A DNA stretch of 64,000 nucleotides from Boswellia sacra. Taxonomy: Eukaryota; Streptophyta; Magnoliopsida; Sapindales; Burseraceae. This document shows, piece by piece, positions 24,601 to 36,990 of this stretch (its first letter is position 1; every line of letters begins with the position of its first letter). The stretch spans positions 186,001 through 250,000 of the forward strand of contig SNVD02010297.1 in assembly GCA_013180625.2 (NCBI GenBank), written 5' to 3'. Under the pieces are notes generated by a model. It was not told the origin of the DNA, did not search any database, and saw nothing but the letters and a program-made list of their open reading frames with translations. Position numbers and translations under genes: made by a program.

Positions 24601-27438
24601 GAATCATTACAAGCATTTTCGATCGTTGTCGACATTGACATTGATAGAATGTTCTTGTTTCACATGGCAATGGAATGTGCAGAGAGATATTTTCTTTGCG
24701 TAAATGGAGTTCCAGGTTTGGCTTTCCTTAAAAAGGCTGTCCAATTGCACTTCACGAGTAGAGATTTGCGTTTAATATGTTTATGGGGTGATTTACCTTA
24801 TTGACTTTGTATTGTTACAAGAATAATATAAGAATAACATTAATTGGGTAATATTATATATCATATTAGCAATATATATAACATGATTTTATGAGTGTGT
24901 CCTCGCATACAGTACCTTGTCCTGTATAGGATAAGATTAATGGAAAATCAATTGTGATCTTCTTGCTACTTTTTGAAGCAATTTATTCCCCGAATAGGTA
25001 AGCACAGGACAAGCACGTCACTTTAGTCCTTAAATGTTTATAAGCTGGTCGCAACACAGCCAGCTCTACGGGGCCCCCTTTGATTTGAGTTTTCACCTAC
25101 AGGCTACACCCTTAATACGCAAGAAGCATTAGTTGTAGAGCCATAATTTTGTTCAAGAAGTTTTGGGTGATCAAAACGTATCAATTTGGTGATCTCTTTG
25201 GCAAATGAAGGGCCAATCTAAGTTAAGTTTGCAATTAATGCAGCTCTATCAGGTTGTTCATTAGTATCTCAAATCCAATGGAACCAGAAAATGAATATCA
25301 GCATTAATTGCAGAACCTAGTATCTTCTGTAATGGTCTGAGAACTTCCAGTGAATGTTAATGCAACGACTCCTATTAGCTTACTTGGAAGCATATCCAAA
25401 GTAGTTTATTTTCTATCATTGAAATATATCTATGGAATTGAAGCTGCAGAAACCAAACCCATGTAAGTTTAAGAAGGACCTTTTCTTAATTTTCTCTAAT
25501 TTATTGAATCCGACGAAAAAATTTTCGATTAACTTAAAATGAGGCGTTGAGAGAGAGATATATCACCTAATACTGTCACTAGCCATGTAATCGTTAAGCA
25601 AATTAGTCAATTTGGGCCTACATGTCTATAAAACTTTGATTTGTCCAGAAAATCAATTTTACAAGAAAATGGTGTCAACTTCTCATCATTTTATGGTCAA
25701 GGAGTTGGACTGCTAATGCTGTTGATCTCTAAGATAATTATATGTACTGATTCAACGATTTTCAAGTTACTGATCGAATTTTATTGTGACAACTATCACT
25801 CAAACAAACTCAATTACCACAAATTATGATTTGGCAAAACTGCCAATACCATGACATTAACATGATTTGACTTGATTACAAATAATGCTCTTGATCCGTA
25901 GTCTTCATAGACTTTGCACTAAATAATCACCCAAACACACAACCCTTCTCAATTTCGCTGAAATTATGATTGATGCACTCTCCAAAAAATGACTCAAGTG
26001 GATGCAGAATAAAGGTGTTGGGCATCAAACAAATTAGCAAAATACAAGATTGGTGAATGTGCATGTTGCATTGTAGTAAGAAAGAGGGTAAAGTAGCCGA
26101 GATATGATATGTGTGGAGGCTGAGTCAGTAATCAGTATAGCCTTAGTGACTTGAAAAGCGAACAAAATGGGTGAGGGCACTTGCTTCCCCATGAGTAGAC
26201 ACAGGATTCACAAATCGCTACTCTAAGGACACGGGTACACCAGGACCAGGACCAGCACCAGCACTCTGGCCCCACCATCTCCAACCTCAACCCACTCCAT
26301 TTGCTACTCTACTCTCAAGTCGTTTCCTATTTCTCCTATGCCCTGGCCTGCTCGCTCACTTGTTTCACTCAAAGAAAGCTCACCCACTCAGGCCCAGCTA
26401 GTGGATAATGTCTCTTTTTTTTTTCCTCCTTTCTCATCTTTTTTAATTTTAAATATTAAAGAATCCCAAAATCTTTTGTTAACCTCTAGGCTACAGGACA
26501 TTACCTTTGCAGAGAACAACACAATCTAATTCAGACAAAAAATATTTGATCTGTTTCATCGAAATTAATGAAAGAAGAAAGTAGAGAGCAATTATCGGCT
26601 TTAAGGATATGAGAAATTATCGTTTGTTTTGGACGCCCATTCATTATATAGAGTTTGATTATTTTTATATATCCAGGTTTGATCAAAGGGTTTACTGTTG
26701 ATTTCCGCTGGACGGGAGAAGGAATGTTATCTTATAATCAGATCTCAGTCCAGAGTTACTGAGCTCTCGTGTTTATCTGCCAAATAGTTTAGGTAAATCC
26801 TAGTCATAATCGTACAAGAAACCGATAGAGAGGTTACTCTTAAGACCACGCCCAGAATTTCCTGGAAATTAGTAATTCCTAGCTTGGGGAAACCAGGGAG
26901 GTTCGGAAAGCCAAGCGAAGCCTGTTAGATTCAAAATAAAGATGAAAGTTGCCAACTGCATCTGTGACAGGATTTGAACTATTACTTTTTAACTCTAAAT
27001 AAAAACAGAAATTCTGGGCCTGCGTATAGAAGTGCAATTTTCTTACGGAAGCAGAACTAACAAGCACAATAATATTAAAAGAATTTGTTAATAGACATGC
27101 TGCCCTCATTGAACTTATGTTGTAACTCTTCGCAAATTGTACCACACCTTTAGTCACATCTCAGTGAAATAATGTAGAAATTGCAAAAACCACTTAGGAC
27201 ATACAGTTAGATTAATAAACAGTAAAACGGATGCAAATAGAACATGTATCATCATCACTAAATGGCTGAATAATCTTGACAACAAGGACGACAGTAACTC
27301 TATTTAATGTCTAAAGTATCTATTACAGCACCCTATCATACATGAAATCCAGTGTAAAAGACACCGAGATGGCCTAAATAGCTCAAATCAACATTTGAAG
27401 GCATGGAATGCTAGTCTACATAACCGCTGGGATGATCA
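18619..27438. other. Long intergenic tract between GDU and SmE genes
   Basis: About 8.8 kb of AT-rich DNA without a gene I can support. Short frames (18959-19180, 21623-21832, 22632-22817, 22978-23232, 23184-23366, 25641-25829, 26338-26529, 26879-27157) show no domain or splice context. A weak direct repeat lies at 22832-22922 (GAGAGATxTAT...ATTTGATGGAA and ATTCGATGGAA words). The stretch 26230-26290 is unusually C-rich (ACCAGGACCAGGACCAGCACC). Confidence 0.45.
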
Positions 27439-29893
27439 TCACTTCCCCCTGTAACATGCAAAAAGAAATCATTAGCATGATAGTAAGGACAGAAAGCAAG
27501 AGACTCGGCTGTTTCAACTTCACTTACGTGTTCATCATCAGAGTTATGTTGTCTCCTTTGAGAAGAATCCTTCCTGTAAAACAAAAGAAAGAATTTAGAG
27601 CATGAAAATGGAATTAGATGAACCTGAAAAAATAAAGTGATTTACCTAATGTCTTTCTGCTTTTTTTCTTGACGTTGACTTCTTCTGCATCGTCCAGAAC
27701 CAAATTCATGTACTCATCAAAACCCTGTACAAGAAAATTGAACACCAAAATCAAATCACATCCAAACAAACTGAGGATTTGAAATGCTGATTACAAGTAG
27801 ATATATCTTCACATATAAAATTAAGGGGATAGGGTTGAATTTTATGGTACATGTCCTTGCATTTGTGTTTAACACCCTCAACATGTTTAATGATTTTTGT
27901 TAAGTTTTAGGAACCTCAAGCCGAAAACCGTTTAATGATACAGAGATTTTTTTTTTTAATTTTTAACTCTTACTTTGACAGAACATATATAGAGCTCAAC
28001 AATTTTCAAATCCTGCATACTAACTATTAACATTTTTTCCTTCCATCACCTACAAATATATGTATAATATACCACAAAGCTCCAATAAAATCTACCAAAT
28101 AACTAAAGAACAGCAATACATATTGAAGAAATAAAACCTAAAGACAGGAAAGTTGATATTTTTGAAAGAGAGATCTACTCCCTCAAAAGTACAAGCATCT
28201 CTCTATCTAAATACTCTTAACATGTGCAACGTAGAGCACCCTTCAGATTCCATAATTGCACTTACTAACAAACATTATGCATAAAAATTCCAAATTTAAT
28301 GTTTTCTTATGGTATAATGAAAGATGCCTCCTAAAATTCCCCAATTCCTCAGGTTGGTAGCATCCTCATCCCCAGTTGTTTTTAATTAATTATATTAATA
28401 AATGAAGTTTTAACAGTTCATCAAATATTTTAGTATAAACAAATCTGAGTAAAACTTCTTTATATGAAGAAGAAACTACTTTGCCTCAACAAAACAAAGA
28501 ATGTGTCAGGGATCATTTACTAACAAAACAACAGGGAATTGTTTGTATTAGCTTCATTTTTTCTCCATTCCATTAACAACTAGTTTAAATTTATCATTCA
28601 AAACATGTCACTTAAGGCCATAGCAACAGACTGCATTTGAATCAAATTGAAAAGGTTTCTATTTCAGACTTAATTCTCCCATACAGAACATGGCCTACAG
28701 ATAGAAGAGCAACAAACTGCATTTAAATCAAACAGGAATCACTTGAAAATTTGGTCAAAACAAAGAAAACAATGCAAACAAAGGCAACAATAGGTCATTC
28801 TATATTGCAAGCAACATCAGCCTGGCACTCCACAAATGGTTAAGAGTAGAAGATTACTAAAAAGTACAATAGTTAATAATGAAGGTAGTAATCATATGCA
28901 TGATTATTGTTTTCTTCCTACCAGTTACCCTACAAAAAGGAGAACAAACTTGTGAAACGAAGCCTAATCCAGAAACATACAACTTGAATAGAATGTTATA
29001 TGAAAACCAACATCATGTAGACCAGTTATGTCAACTCAACAGGAGTGGATGGAAGCTGCTTGAGCATCTCGTTTGAAGAAAAAAAGAACCCTAACGTAAG
29101 TGATTAGCATAGACGATACAACATAATCTTAAGTTCTTGGAACTTCAACAAGAATTTATGGCTTTAGTCCTTGAATTTGTACGTTAAACTAACGACAAAG
29201 AAGAACAGAAGCAGCATGTAAGATTAAGGCCTTTCTGAGCCACAATTTCATTATCAAGGTCCACTAAATTCAATTCTACACAAAGGGAATTCTTTTAAGT
29301 ATTTTTATTTCTTAATGGGGCTCTTCCAATTCTGAGAGAATGGGACCCAAAAACAGAAAGCGTTTTCCCTAAGTATCAACTGACAACTTCAGTTCAAAAA
29401 TTCCGTACACATCCACTCGCAGAAAAATACATAAACATCTTATGTGAATTTAGACAAAAGAATGTACTCAACCACTTAACCAGAAAAGCAAAAAAATGAT
29501 AATCATATTGCGAAAACGCTTAAAACAAGAACAACTTACAATGATTCTGCCTTCAATCCTCAAATCTTTCTGCTCAAAAAGCCAAATCTGAATACGAGCT
29601 TTCTGAAGGATTCAAACCCAACCAAACCACAAATAGCTAAAATGAGCCAAAAGCTCAAGAATCCATTAACAAGAAACAAAATTTAAGCCGACCCAGAAGA
29701 GAGAATGTAGATATATAGTGACTTACGCTTTGAAGGAACCTGAAAATCAAGTTCTGGAACCACAAAAAAACAATAAAGGCAAATCAGCAAAGAAGATTTA
29801 CTAAAAATTCTAAAAAATAGTAATAAGGAGAAGAAGAAGAAGACGACGTACAATGGGTTGAGTCATAATCCTCTGAACTTTGGTGCTCGCCAT
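27439..29893 (-). CDS. SmE: Small nuclear ribonucleoprotein E (SmE), spliceosomal Sm-ring subunit
   Basis: Reconstructed as complement(27439..27448, 27528..27573, 27646..27724, 29540..29602, 29727..29753, 29852..29893): 267 nt, 88 residues, all introns GT-AG. SmE joins SmB, D1, D2, D3, F and G in the seven-membered ring that binds the uridine-rich Sm site of U1, U2, U4 and U5 snRNAs. The protein begins [14 protein letters not shown], contains the Sm1 part ([18 protein letters not shown], then [16 protein letters not shown]) and the Sm2 motif ([18 protein letters not shown]). The length equals the Arabidopsis homologue, whose SME1/PORCUPINE copy is needed for normal cold-temperature development. 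The third intron is long (27725-29539). The last exon supplies only the end of one Thr codon, Gly-Lys and stop. The gene looks intact. Confidence 0.96.
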
Positions 29894-30054
29894 TGCTGCT
29901 GTGGATTTGAAAACGACCCGTTCAAGATTTAAGTTGTTAAACCCTAGCGAGAAGTAAAGCTCTCTTTTCACTTCAAAAACCTTTTCGCTGCAAGGCGAAG
30001 ACCCAATATTAGAATATCAGATTTTGTTGTTGATTGTTTCGGGTGTGAAATGGG

Positions 30055-30072
30055 TGGGCCGGACAGGGCCCA
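30055..30072. promoter_or_regulatory. Site II-like TGGGCC motifs in the SmE promoter
   Basis: TGGGCC at 30055-30060 and the palindromic GGGCCCA at 30066-30072 lie about 160-180 bp upstream of the SmE start. TGGGCY (site II) elements are TCP-factor binding sites common in promoters of plant housekeeping and ribosomal genes, which fits SmE. Assignment is by motif and position only. Confidence 0.5.
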
Positions 30073-30339
30073 GCCCGTTCTTAGTTCTTGTCATAATCCA
30101 AATAGTGCTATCTGCACTTTCAAAGCCCCACTTTTTTTTTGTAAATTATTAATACCCAATTTAAAGTTGAGTCGTTCTATTCAATATCTACAGTATATCT
30201 CTTGAACCCAATTTTTTATTTTCTTTTATAATTTTACTTTAAAATAAAATTATTTAAAAAAACAAAATATTATAAATCAACCAAATTCACAATTTCACAA
30301 TCGCCTTAGTGCCTAACAAAGCAATGCTATAACCAAATT

Positions 30340-31098
30340 CATAATTTTCTACGCCAACCAGGGGCCTGAAAGGAAACACCATTTTTTTTTTGTTGATAGG
30401 ATGGCAGATCTTTTTGATGTCAACGTTGCTAATATCACCTCAATTTTTTTCCAAAGCCTCTTTTTCCTCTTTGGCAGCCTCTTCCTACAGCCAGGGGGAG
30501 TTTCTGTCTTAACTCTTCTTTTAATAATTGACACCCATAGATGTAATGCATTTTCACCATAAATTTACCTTAAACATCTTCTTGAAGTTAGATAATTCCT
30601 CTGAATTTTCAGTTTGACTTTCTTCAAGAATTGTCATGGGTTTAGCAGCCTGTTGATAAAGGTCACTGAAAAAGTCCACAGTTGCCTTTTAAATTTCTTT
30701 TGCAGAAATCAAGCTCCGCTGAAGGCCCTCCTCCTGTTGATGTATTTTTGGTCATTAAGAGAATTTTGCATGTCCGCAGTAACCTCTTCGGCCTCCAGTA
30801 CTACTGTGACAAGAAACTGGTAAAGGCGAAAGTATTGTCAATGCACCTTACTTCTAAATTCAACAAGTCCACGAGCAGATTTTCTGTTTAAAAAGAAAAA
30901 TATAATAATAATAAATTTTTAATCCTCTGATATCATGCTTGCTCAATAGTTGCTCCTGGAGATATGATTGTAGAATTTATCTGCTCCAAGTCAAATGATG
31001 CTTTCTCATTCTTACCAAGTTCTTTTAGTGCTTCTAAGCTTGCAGTATACCTCTCTGCCATTTTCTTAATCCGAGATTCCAAGATTTGTGTTGCATTA
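30340..31098 (-). pseudogene. Degenerate kinesin-5 (KIN-5) tail fragment
   Basis: Read on the minus strand from 31098, broken frames give kinesin-5 stalk/tail-like segments: LESRIKKMAERYTASLEALK, NEKASFDLEQINSTIISPGA, TADMQNSLNDQK, ATVDFFSDLYQQAAKPMTIL, EESQTENSEELSNFKKMFK and EEAAKEEKEALEK. Their order and spacing match the region after the stalk of plant mitotic kinesin-5 proteins, which slide antiparallel spindle microtubules. Exon edges are still visible: a donor follows FKKMFK (AAG|GTAAAT) and acceptors precede EEAAKEE and the KSARGL segment, so this is a genomic, not a reverse-transcribed, copy. Frameshifts (an extra A in LEKI), stops and the absence of the motor domain make it non-functional. 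The family call is from memory of kinesin-5 sequences and should be verified by alignment. Confidence 0.65.
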
Positions 31099-33122
31099 CA
31101 TTTAGTTAAAGAAATAATTTAACTAAACTAGAAGGATAGAAGGAGAATTGAACTTAATTTGAGAAGGTCATAAATTGCGGATGCTCTAATATAATTTGAG
31201 GAAGCTGCACAATAAAAGTGGATGCAATAAAAAAAAAAAAACTTAGTTATACATTGAAAGGGTACTTAAGAAATTAAATGGGATATAATGAGAAAAATTA
31301 GAAGTTTAATATTTTTTATTGGTTGTATTTAGAACTGAGGACTGAAGAGGTAGAAAGTAGAGACTAAATAGAATAACTCTTTAAAATTTCTTAAATTATT
31401 TGTCCTCTTATCTCATTCTATCTTATCTCTCACAAACAACCCTTTGTATTTATTTTCAATTTTTAATATATAATCTTACCAACTTCATCAAGCTTAAACA
31501 TTACAGAAAATTGATGAAAAATCATTCATCTTTTTCAATCAATTCCTGTTATACATTTTTCTTGTTTTCTTTATATATATATAATTAAACTAATATATTA
31601 TCTTTGCGATAAAAGATTTGATCTTTAATCTTTGAATTTGATTGTAGACTTGCGTGCATAAAAATTGAGAAAGAGATTCAATAGTTGACAATTGCAAGTG
31701 GTGTGAATCTAGTTCATTATTTTATTTGTCAATTAAAGATCTTTAAATTTACGTCATATTAGGTTTGAATTAGAAATTGGGAATTAATTTAGGCTTTATT
31801 AAGTGGGGTATAGGAAAATTCTTAGAATAAAAAAAAAATTAAAGGCAAGTTTTAATACTTAAAAATACAGACTTCGAAAAAGAATAAATTCCTAAACATC
31901 CATTGGACAAAAAACCAACTCAAGTTCCAAAAATATTAGACACTGTCCTGACAGTCAAGCATATATTTTCTTACTACATTAACAAAATTAGAATTTTGAT
32001 GAAATTGCCACATAATCTTAAATATAAAAATTTAAAAATAAATAATAGATATTAAACTAAACATCAATATATGACAGAAATCCCCAAGATGAGACTAGAG
32101 AGTAAACGATAAATAGTTTCATCCTACTTAGGTACTTATGTTTCTCCCTATTCAATCTAAATTGTTGTTTGCTTTCTCTCTATGAACCTTAGACTCTTAT
32201 GTGAATTAATTTTTGTCATGAAACCTTGGACTTTTATTCTGTTTATTTGTTTGTTTTAATTTTAGATGCTACAAGCAAGAGCTCTTCTCTTGTGAACCGG
32301 AAAAAGGAAGAGAAAAACAAATATATTTAGTTCCACAATTAAGGAACTATTTTTTAGATTGTTTTGGTAATTTCAATTGAGGAATTTCGCGAAGGCGCAA
32401 ATCTCTCTTGTGTCCAACGTATAAGAGATTTGGTGACAATCCAAAAATGTAAAATTAGTGATCACAAATCTTGCTTCAGGTGAGATCATTTTTGAGAGTT
32501 TATTGCATTATATTTAGTAGTTTAGTATGAGTACCACATATTATCCTCCAATTATCTAACTTGCCAACAAGTGTAGGATAATAATTAGGGGATATTATTG
32601 GAAAATGCCTGAAATAATTATATATTTAGATTTTTAAAAAAATCAAAACTAATTAATTCTGGTAGAAGATGTGCAACACCTAAAATATTCTTGACGGGTG
32701 TTGTGAAATAGTATAGAAGGCTGACATGAGAGTCAGACATGAGAATTTTATGTCTAGTTAGAAAGGTGAAGGAGTGAATTTGGGCGTCCAAGCCAAGCCC
32801 AAAGCCTCACTCAACTAACAGCCGGCCCACCTCAAACTAAGGCCATAAGGCCCTATTGAGATGCAGTCAAATATGGGCTCAGCCTAGTTTTAACCCCAAG
32901 CCCAACCCATCACTCATTTTTGTTGTAATGGGCGAGCAAAATGGGAAGTCAATGGGGACAAGAAAGAAAAGCTTCACGTCGGCTGGGGATAAAAGAAAAG
33001 GATGAAGTCAATTCAAAATTGGGGAAGCAGTATGAGAGAGAGACCAGCGGGTAAAAGCTGGAGACCACTTAGTTATGGAAGCAGCAAACTTTGTACAGAG
33101 GACAATGGAAGAATTGGAGGTA
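31099..33122. other. Intergenic / unidentified repeat left of the Copia element
   Basis: AT-rich to 32600, then a less AT-rich stretch (32690-33122) with no coding frame. This is the left half of the locus into which the Copia element inserted; it resumes at 40254. No gene recognised. Confidence 0.4.
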
Positions 33123-33127
33123 GAGAA

Positions 33128-35021
33128 TGTTGATCCAGGTATGGCAACCCAAGAGGGGGGGTAAATTGAGTTTTTATATATCAAAACGGATTTGTAAAAC
33201 TTTTCTTTGAAGATCAAAATTATTTAACTATTTATTTGAGAATAAAGGTGAAGAAGATAAAAATAGAATGCAATCAAGAGAATAACAATAATGAACAATC
33301 ACAAGTGCAAATAAATATAAAGAGATAGGGATAGAGAGAGTGCGAACTCAATTTACGTGGTTCGGCAAACCCTGCCTACATCCACGGGCTCCTAGCTCCA
33401 CGAGCTAAGCTTTCCACTAAGTTTTAGAAATCTTTACAACTTGCTTGATGAACAACCTCACAAAGACTTTTTCCTTCAACTCTTGATAACACCACACCAA
33501 GAGTTCTTCTTGATGAACAACCTCACCAAGGTAACTTTCTTCAACTCTTGATAACACCATATCAAGAGTTCTTCTTGATGAACAAACTCACCAAGGCAAC
33601 TTTCTTCAACTCTTGATAACACCACACCAAGAGTTCTTCTTGATGAACAACCTCACCAAGGCAACTTCCTTCAACTTTTAATAACACCACACCAAGAGTT
33701 CTTCTTGATGAACAACCTAACCAAGGTAACTTCCTTCAACTCTTGATAACACCACACCAAGAGTTCTTCTTGATGAACAACCTCACCAAGGAAAGAGTTC
33801 TCTCAAGGATAACTTTTATCCTTTACAAGTAGATCTCACCCTCACCACAATACAAGAACAAAGAAACTTTTTACAACAAAAGTATAACTCTATTCAAAGA
33901 GTAGATAAAGAATATAAAAACTCTCTAAACTTGATATTTCTCTTATTTGTGGCTTGATAGATTCTTGTCTCTTCTTCTTTCTGAATGCATGGGAGAAGGG
34001 CTCCTTTTATAGGCAAATGGGATGAACTTAATCAAGTGAAGACACCAACTCCAAATTTTCTGCCTACCATAAAAACCGTAATCTTGTCTGCCATTTTTGT
34101 CAATGTTCTGTTTGAAATTTGAAAATCTGTAAAACATAAAAGATCTGCACATTTGACTAAGATTTCCAACGCATCAAGAATTAAGTCATTTGGATATCTG
34201 TAGCTCAAGATATAGCCAAAATACCATTTGGTGCTCATGTGACTTGATTTTTCTTCCTTGTGTCAGTCCACCGAATTGAATGATAATTCTATCAGCATTC
34301 CATTTGAAATTTGAATTTCTTCAAAACATAAAAGATCTTCATATTTGAATAAGATTTCCAAAACATTAAGAATCAAAGCATTTAGATATCTCTATATCAA
34401 GATATGGACAAAACATCATTCGGTGCTCATATGAGTTGATTTTTCTTATCTGTGTCAGTCCATCAAATTGCATGTCAATTATGTCAGCCTTCCATTTGAA
34501 ATTTGAATTTATTCGAAACATATGAAATGTGCCATATTATGTCCTCTTTCCAATGCCACAAAAATCAAGTCATTTTGATTTTTCTAGCTCAAGATATATC
34601 TAAAAGAGTATTCCGTGCTCATGTCAACTGCTTCCATTTGTCTTTCAACTTGCATGATGATTTGGACAACCTTACACTTAGAATTTAAAAATCTTTAAAA
34701 AATATAAAATGTTATAAATTGAGTAAGCTTTCCAAAGGCTCAAGAATCACATCATTTGGACATCTATAGAGATATATATGACCAATTGATTGAACATTAC
34801 TCATGTGTCACATTCTTTGAGTCAATCCTTGTTCTTAAACTTTGGTGCCTTTAACATGTCGTTTTCTCCTTAGCTTCAACACTTCATTTTAATAAGCCTC
34901 TTCTTGATTTTAAAATTATTTCAATGATCTTACTCTGCACATAAATAAACATGTTAGTAAATCTCAATTAATCAATGTGTATTGTTATCATCAAAATTAT
35001 CATGTAGCCTTAGGGCTAACA
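33128..35021 (-). repeat. Copia 3' LTR (1894 bp)
   Basis: On the minus strand it starts TGTTAGCCCTAAGG and ends GGATCAACA. It matches 38421-40248 along its whole length with scattered substitutions, so the insertion is not very recent. It is longer by about 66 bp, mostly one extra unit of the 63-bp internal tandem repeat (five copies of the AAGAGTTCTTCTTG word against four). Confidence 0.93.
33440..33800. repeat. 63-bp tandem repeat in Copia 3' LTR, five units
   Basis: Units contain CTTCAACTCTTGATAACACC, then CACCAAGAGTTCTTCTTG and ATGAACAACCTCACCAAGG. The same array in the other LTR (about 38740-39025) has four units. CTCTTGAT...ACCAAGAG within each unit is a short inverted repeat. Confidence 0.9.
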
Positions 35022-35035
35022 ATCTCCCCCTTTTT
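35022..35035 (-). promoter_or_regulatory. Polypurine tract of the Copia element
   Basis: Minus-strand AAAAAGGGGGAGAT lies directly upstream of the 3' LTR start, the normal position for plus-strand DNA priming. Confidence 0.85.
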
Positions 35036-35381
35036 GATGATGACAAACCATTGATTGCTTTAAAATAATATCTAAAATCAAGAATAAAAATAAAATAAAT
35101 AATAAGCAAAAAGATGGCATTTGTTATGAATATAAGCAATCCAACCATTTCTCCCCATTTTGTTATCATCAAAAATATTTAATCAAATTAATTACTCCCC
35201 CTAAATATATTCTCCCCCTTAACATATGCTACCATTCAAAGATTATCATATAAAAGAAAAATTTAGACATATCCAACATGCCTAATTATCTTTTAATTAT
35301 ACAAAATCTAACTTGACTAAGGGGTTTAGTCATATATGGGTCTAGAGACTAATTCCCACACTTGATTTCTCTCAAATTGGT

Positions 35382-36990
35382 TCAATTCTTATTGCATAGC
35401 CAAAATCTAACTTTCGTCATTTTCGACTTCTTAAAAGATTTTGATTCAAATTGAGAGACAAGAGCAAAATGATTACAAAAGTTACTAAAAAAAGATCTAG
35501 TTCTCATACCTTGTGATGGTTCGGCAATAATGAGATCTTTAGGATGAGTTTTTGCATACCTCCATTCCTTTGGTAATTCTTGGAAAGAGTCATTTACTTC
35601 CTCAAGCTCTTCTTGTTGAAGTTGTAATTTATTTTGGCTCTTTTCATCAAGCCTTGATTCCTTGATTTGCCTTTCTACCTCAACAATATCATCATCTAAA
35701 TTCTTTGAAAAAATCACATTAGTTTCATCAAATTCAACATGCATAGATTCTTTAATAGCAAGAGTCTTTTTATTAAAAACTCCATATGCTTTACTATGGT
35801 TGGAGTAGCCAACAAAAAATCCTAATATCGGCTTTTGCATCAAATTTTTCAAGATTATCCTTGGTGTTTAAAATAAAACATTTACATCCAAAAACTTTAA
35901 AAAATCCAATGTTGGGTTTTCTTCCTTTCCAAAGTTCATTAGAAGTTTTCTTTATTAAAACTCTAATATGGACTCTATTGATTATAAAGCATGCGGTATT
36001 AACGGCTTCAGCCCAAAAATATTTTGGCAAATTATTTTTAGGTAACATGGTCCTAGCCATTTCTTGGATAGTCCTATTTTTTCTCTCAATAACACCATTT
36101 TGTTGTGAAGTTCTAGGTGCAGAAAAATTATGTTCAAAACCATTTTCATCACAAAGATTTTCAAATGCAACATTGTCTACTTCACTACCATGATCACTCC
36201 TCATGGACACAATAGAATACCCTTTTTGATTTTGGACTCTTTTTGCAAATTTTGAAAAAGCTTTTATGGCCTCATTTTTAGTTTTCAAGAATAATACCCA
36301 AGTGAATATTGAATAATCATCCACAATAACAAAAACATAATACTTTCTACCAAGGCTTTGAGTTCTTGATGGTCCAAATAAATCCAAATGAAGTAACTGT
36401 AGAGGTTTATTTGTTGAAATAAATTTCTTTCGTTTAAAAGAAGTTCTCACTTGTTTTCCAAATTGACAAGCATCACAAATCTTATTCTTTTCAAATTTTA
36501 TTTTTGGAAGACCATCAACTAAATCATTTTTAGAAATTTTTGAAATTGTGTCCATGCTAGCATGACCTAATCTTCTATGCCATAACCAAGTATCATGATT
36601 AACAATGAAACAATTTTCTACATGATCATTAACATCAATATCAATTGTATAAATATTACCATATCTATTACCAACAAATAATGTCTTATTGTTACTAACA
36701 TCCTTAATCACACATCTATTAGGCTCAAAAGTAATAAAATATCCCTTATCACACAATTGACTAATGCTAATCAAATCATGTTTCAAACCATGAACAAGCA
36801 AAACATCTTTAGTAATAGGTGAAGAAGGGTTACCAATATCACCATGTCCGATTACCCTTCCTTTGGCATTATCACCGAAGGTCACATATCCTCCTTTCTT
36901 CATGATTAATCTTGAGAACTTGGAGACATCTCCGGTCATATGCCTTGAGCATTCGCTATCTAAGTACCACTTGTGTTTGCCACTCCTTTG
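35382..36990 (-). pseudogene. Copia protease remnant and integrase
   Basis: The segment starts with the end of protease: the active-site motif reads LDSECSRHMTGD where Copia proteases have DSG or DTG, and it is one base out of frame with the upstream gag. The long frame 35794-36939 holds the pre-integrase zinc module (HRRLGHASMDT ... CDACQFGK) and an intact-looking D-D-35-E integrase core: Asp near residue 186 (LHLDLFGP), Asp 249 (MRSDHGSE) and Glu 285 (NGVIERKN). A frameshift near 35800-35850 leads into the integrase C-terminal part (ILGFFVGYSNHSKAYGVFN, to 35382). Reverse transcriptase should follow but is missing. Integrase catalyses insertion of the DNA copy; this one is separated from a working polyprotein. 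Confidence 0.9.

Noticed and set aside
28879..29076. 65-codon frame with a signal-peptide-like N-terminus ([18 protein letters not shown])
   Set aside because: It lies in the long third intron of SmE on the opposite strand, is short, and has no recognised mature domain or second exon; worth only a transcript check.
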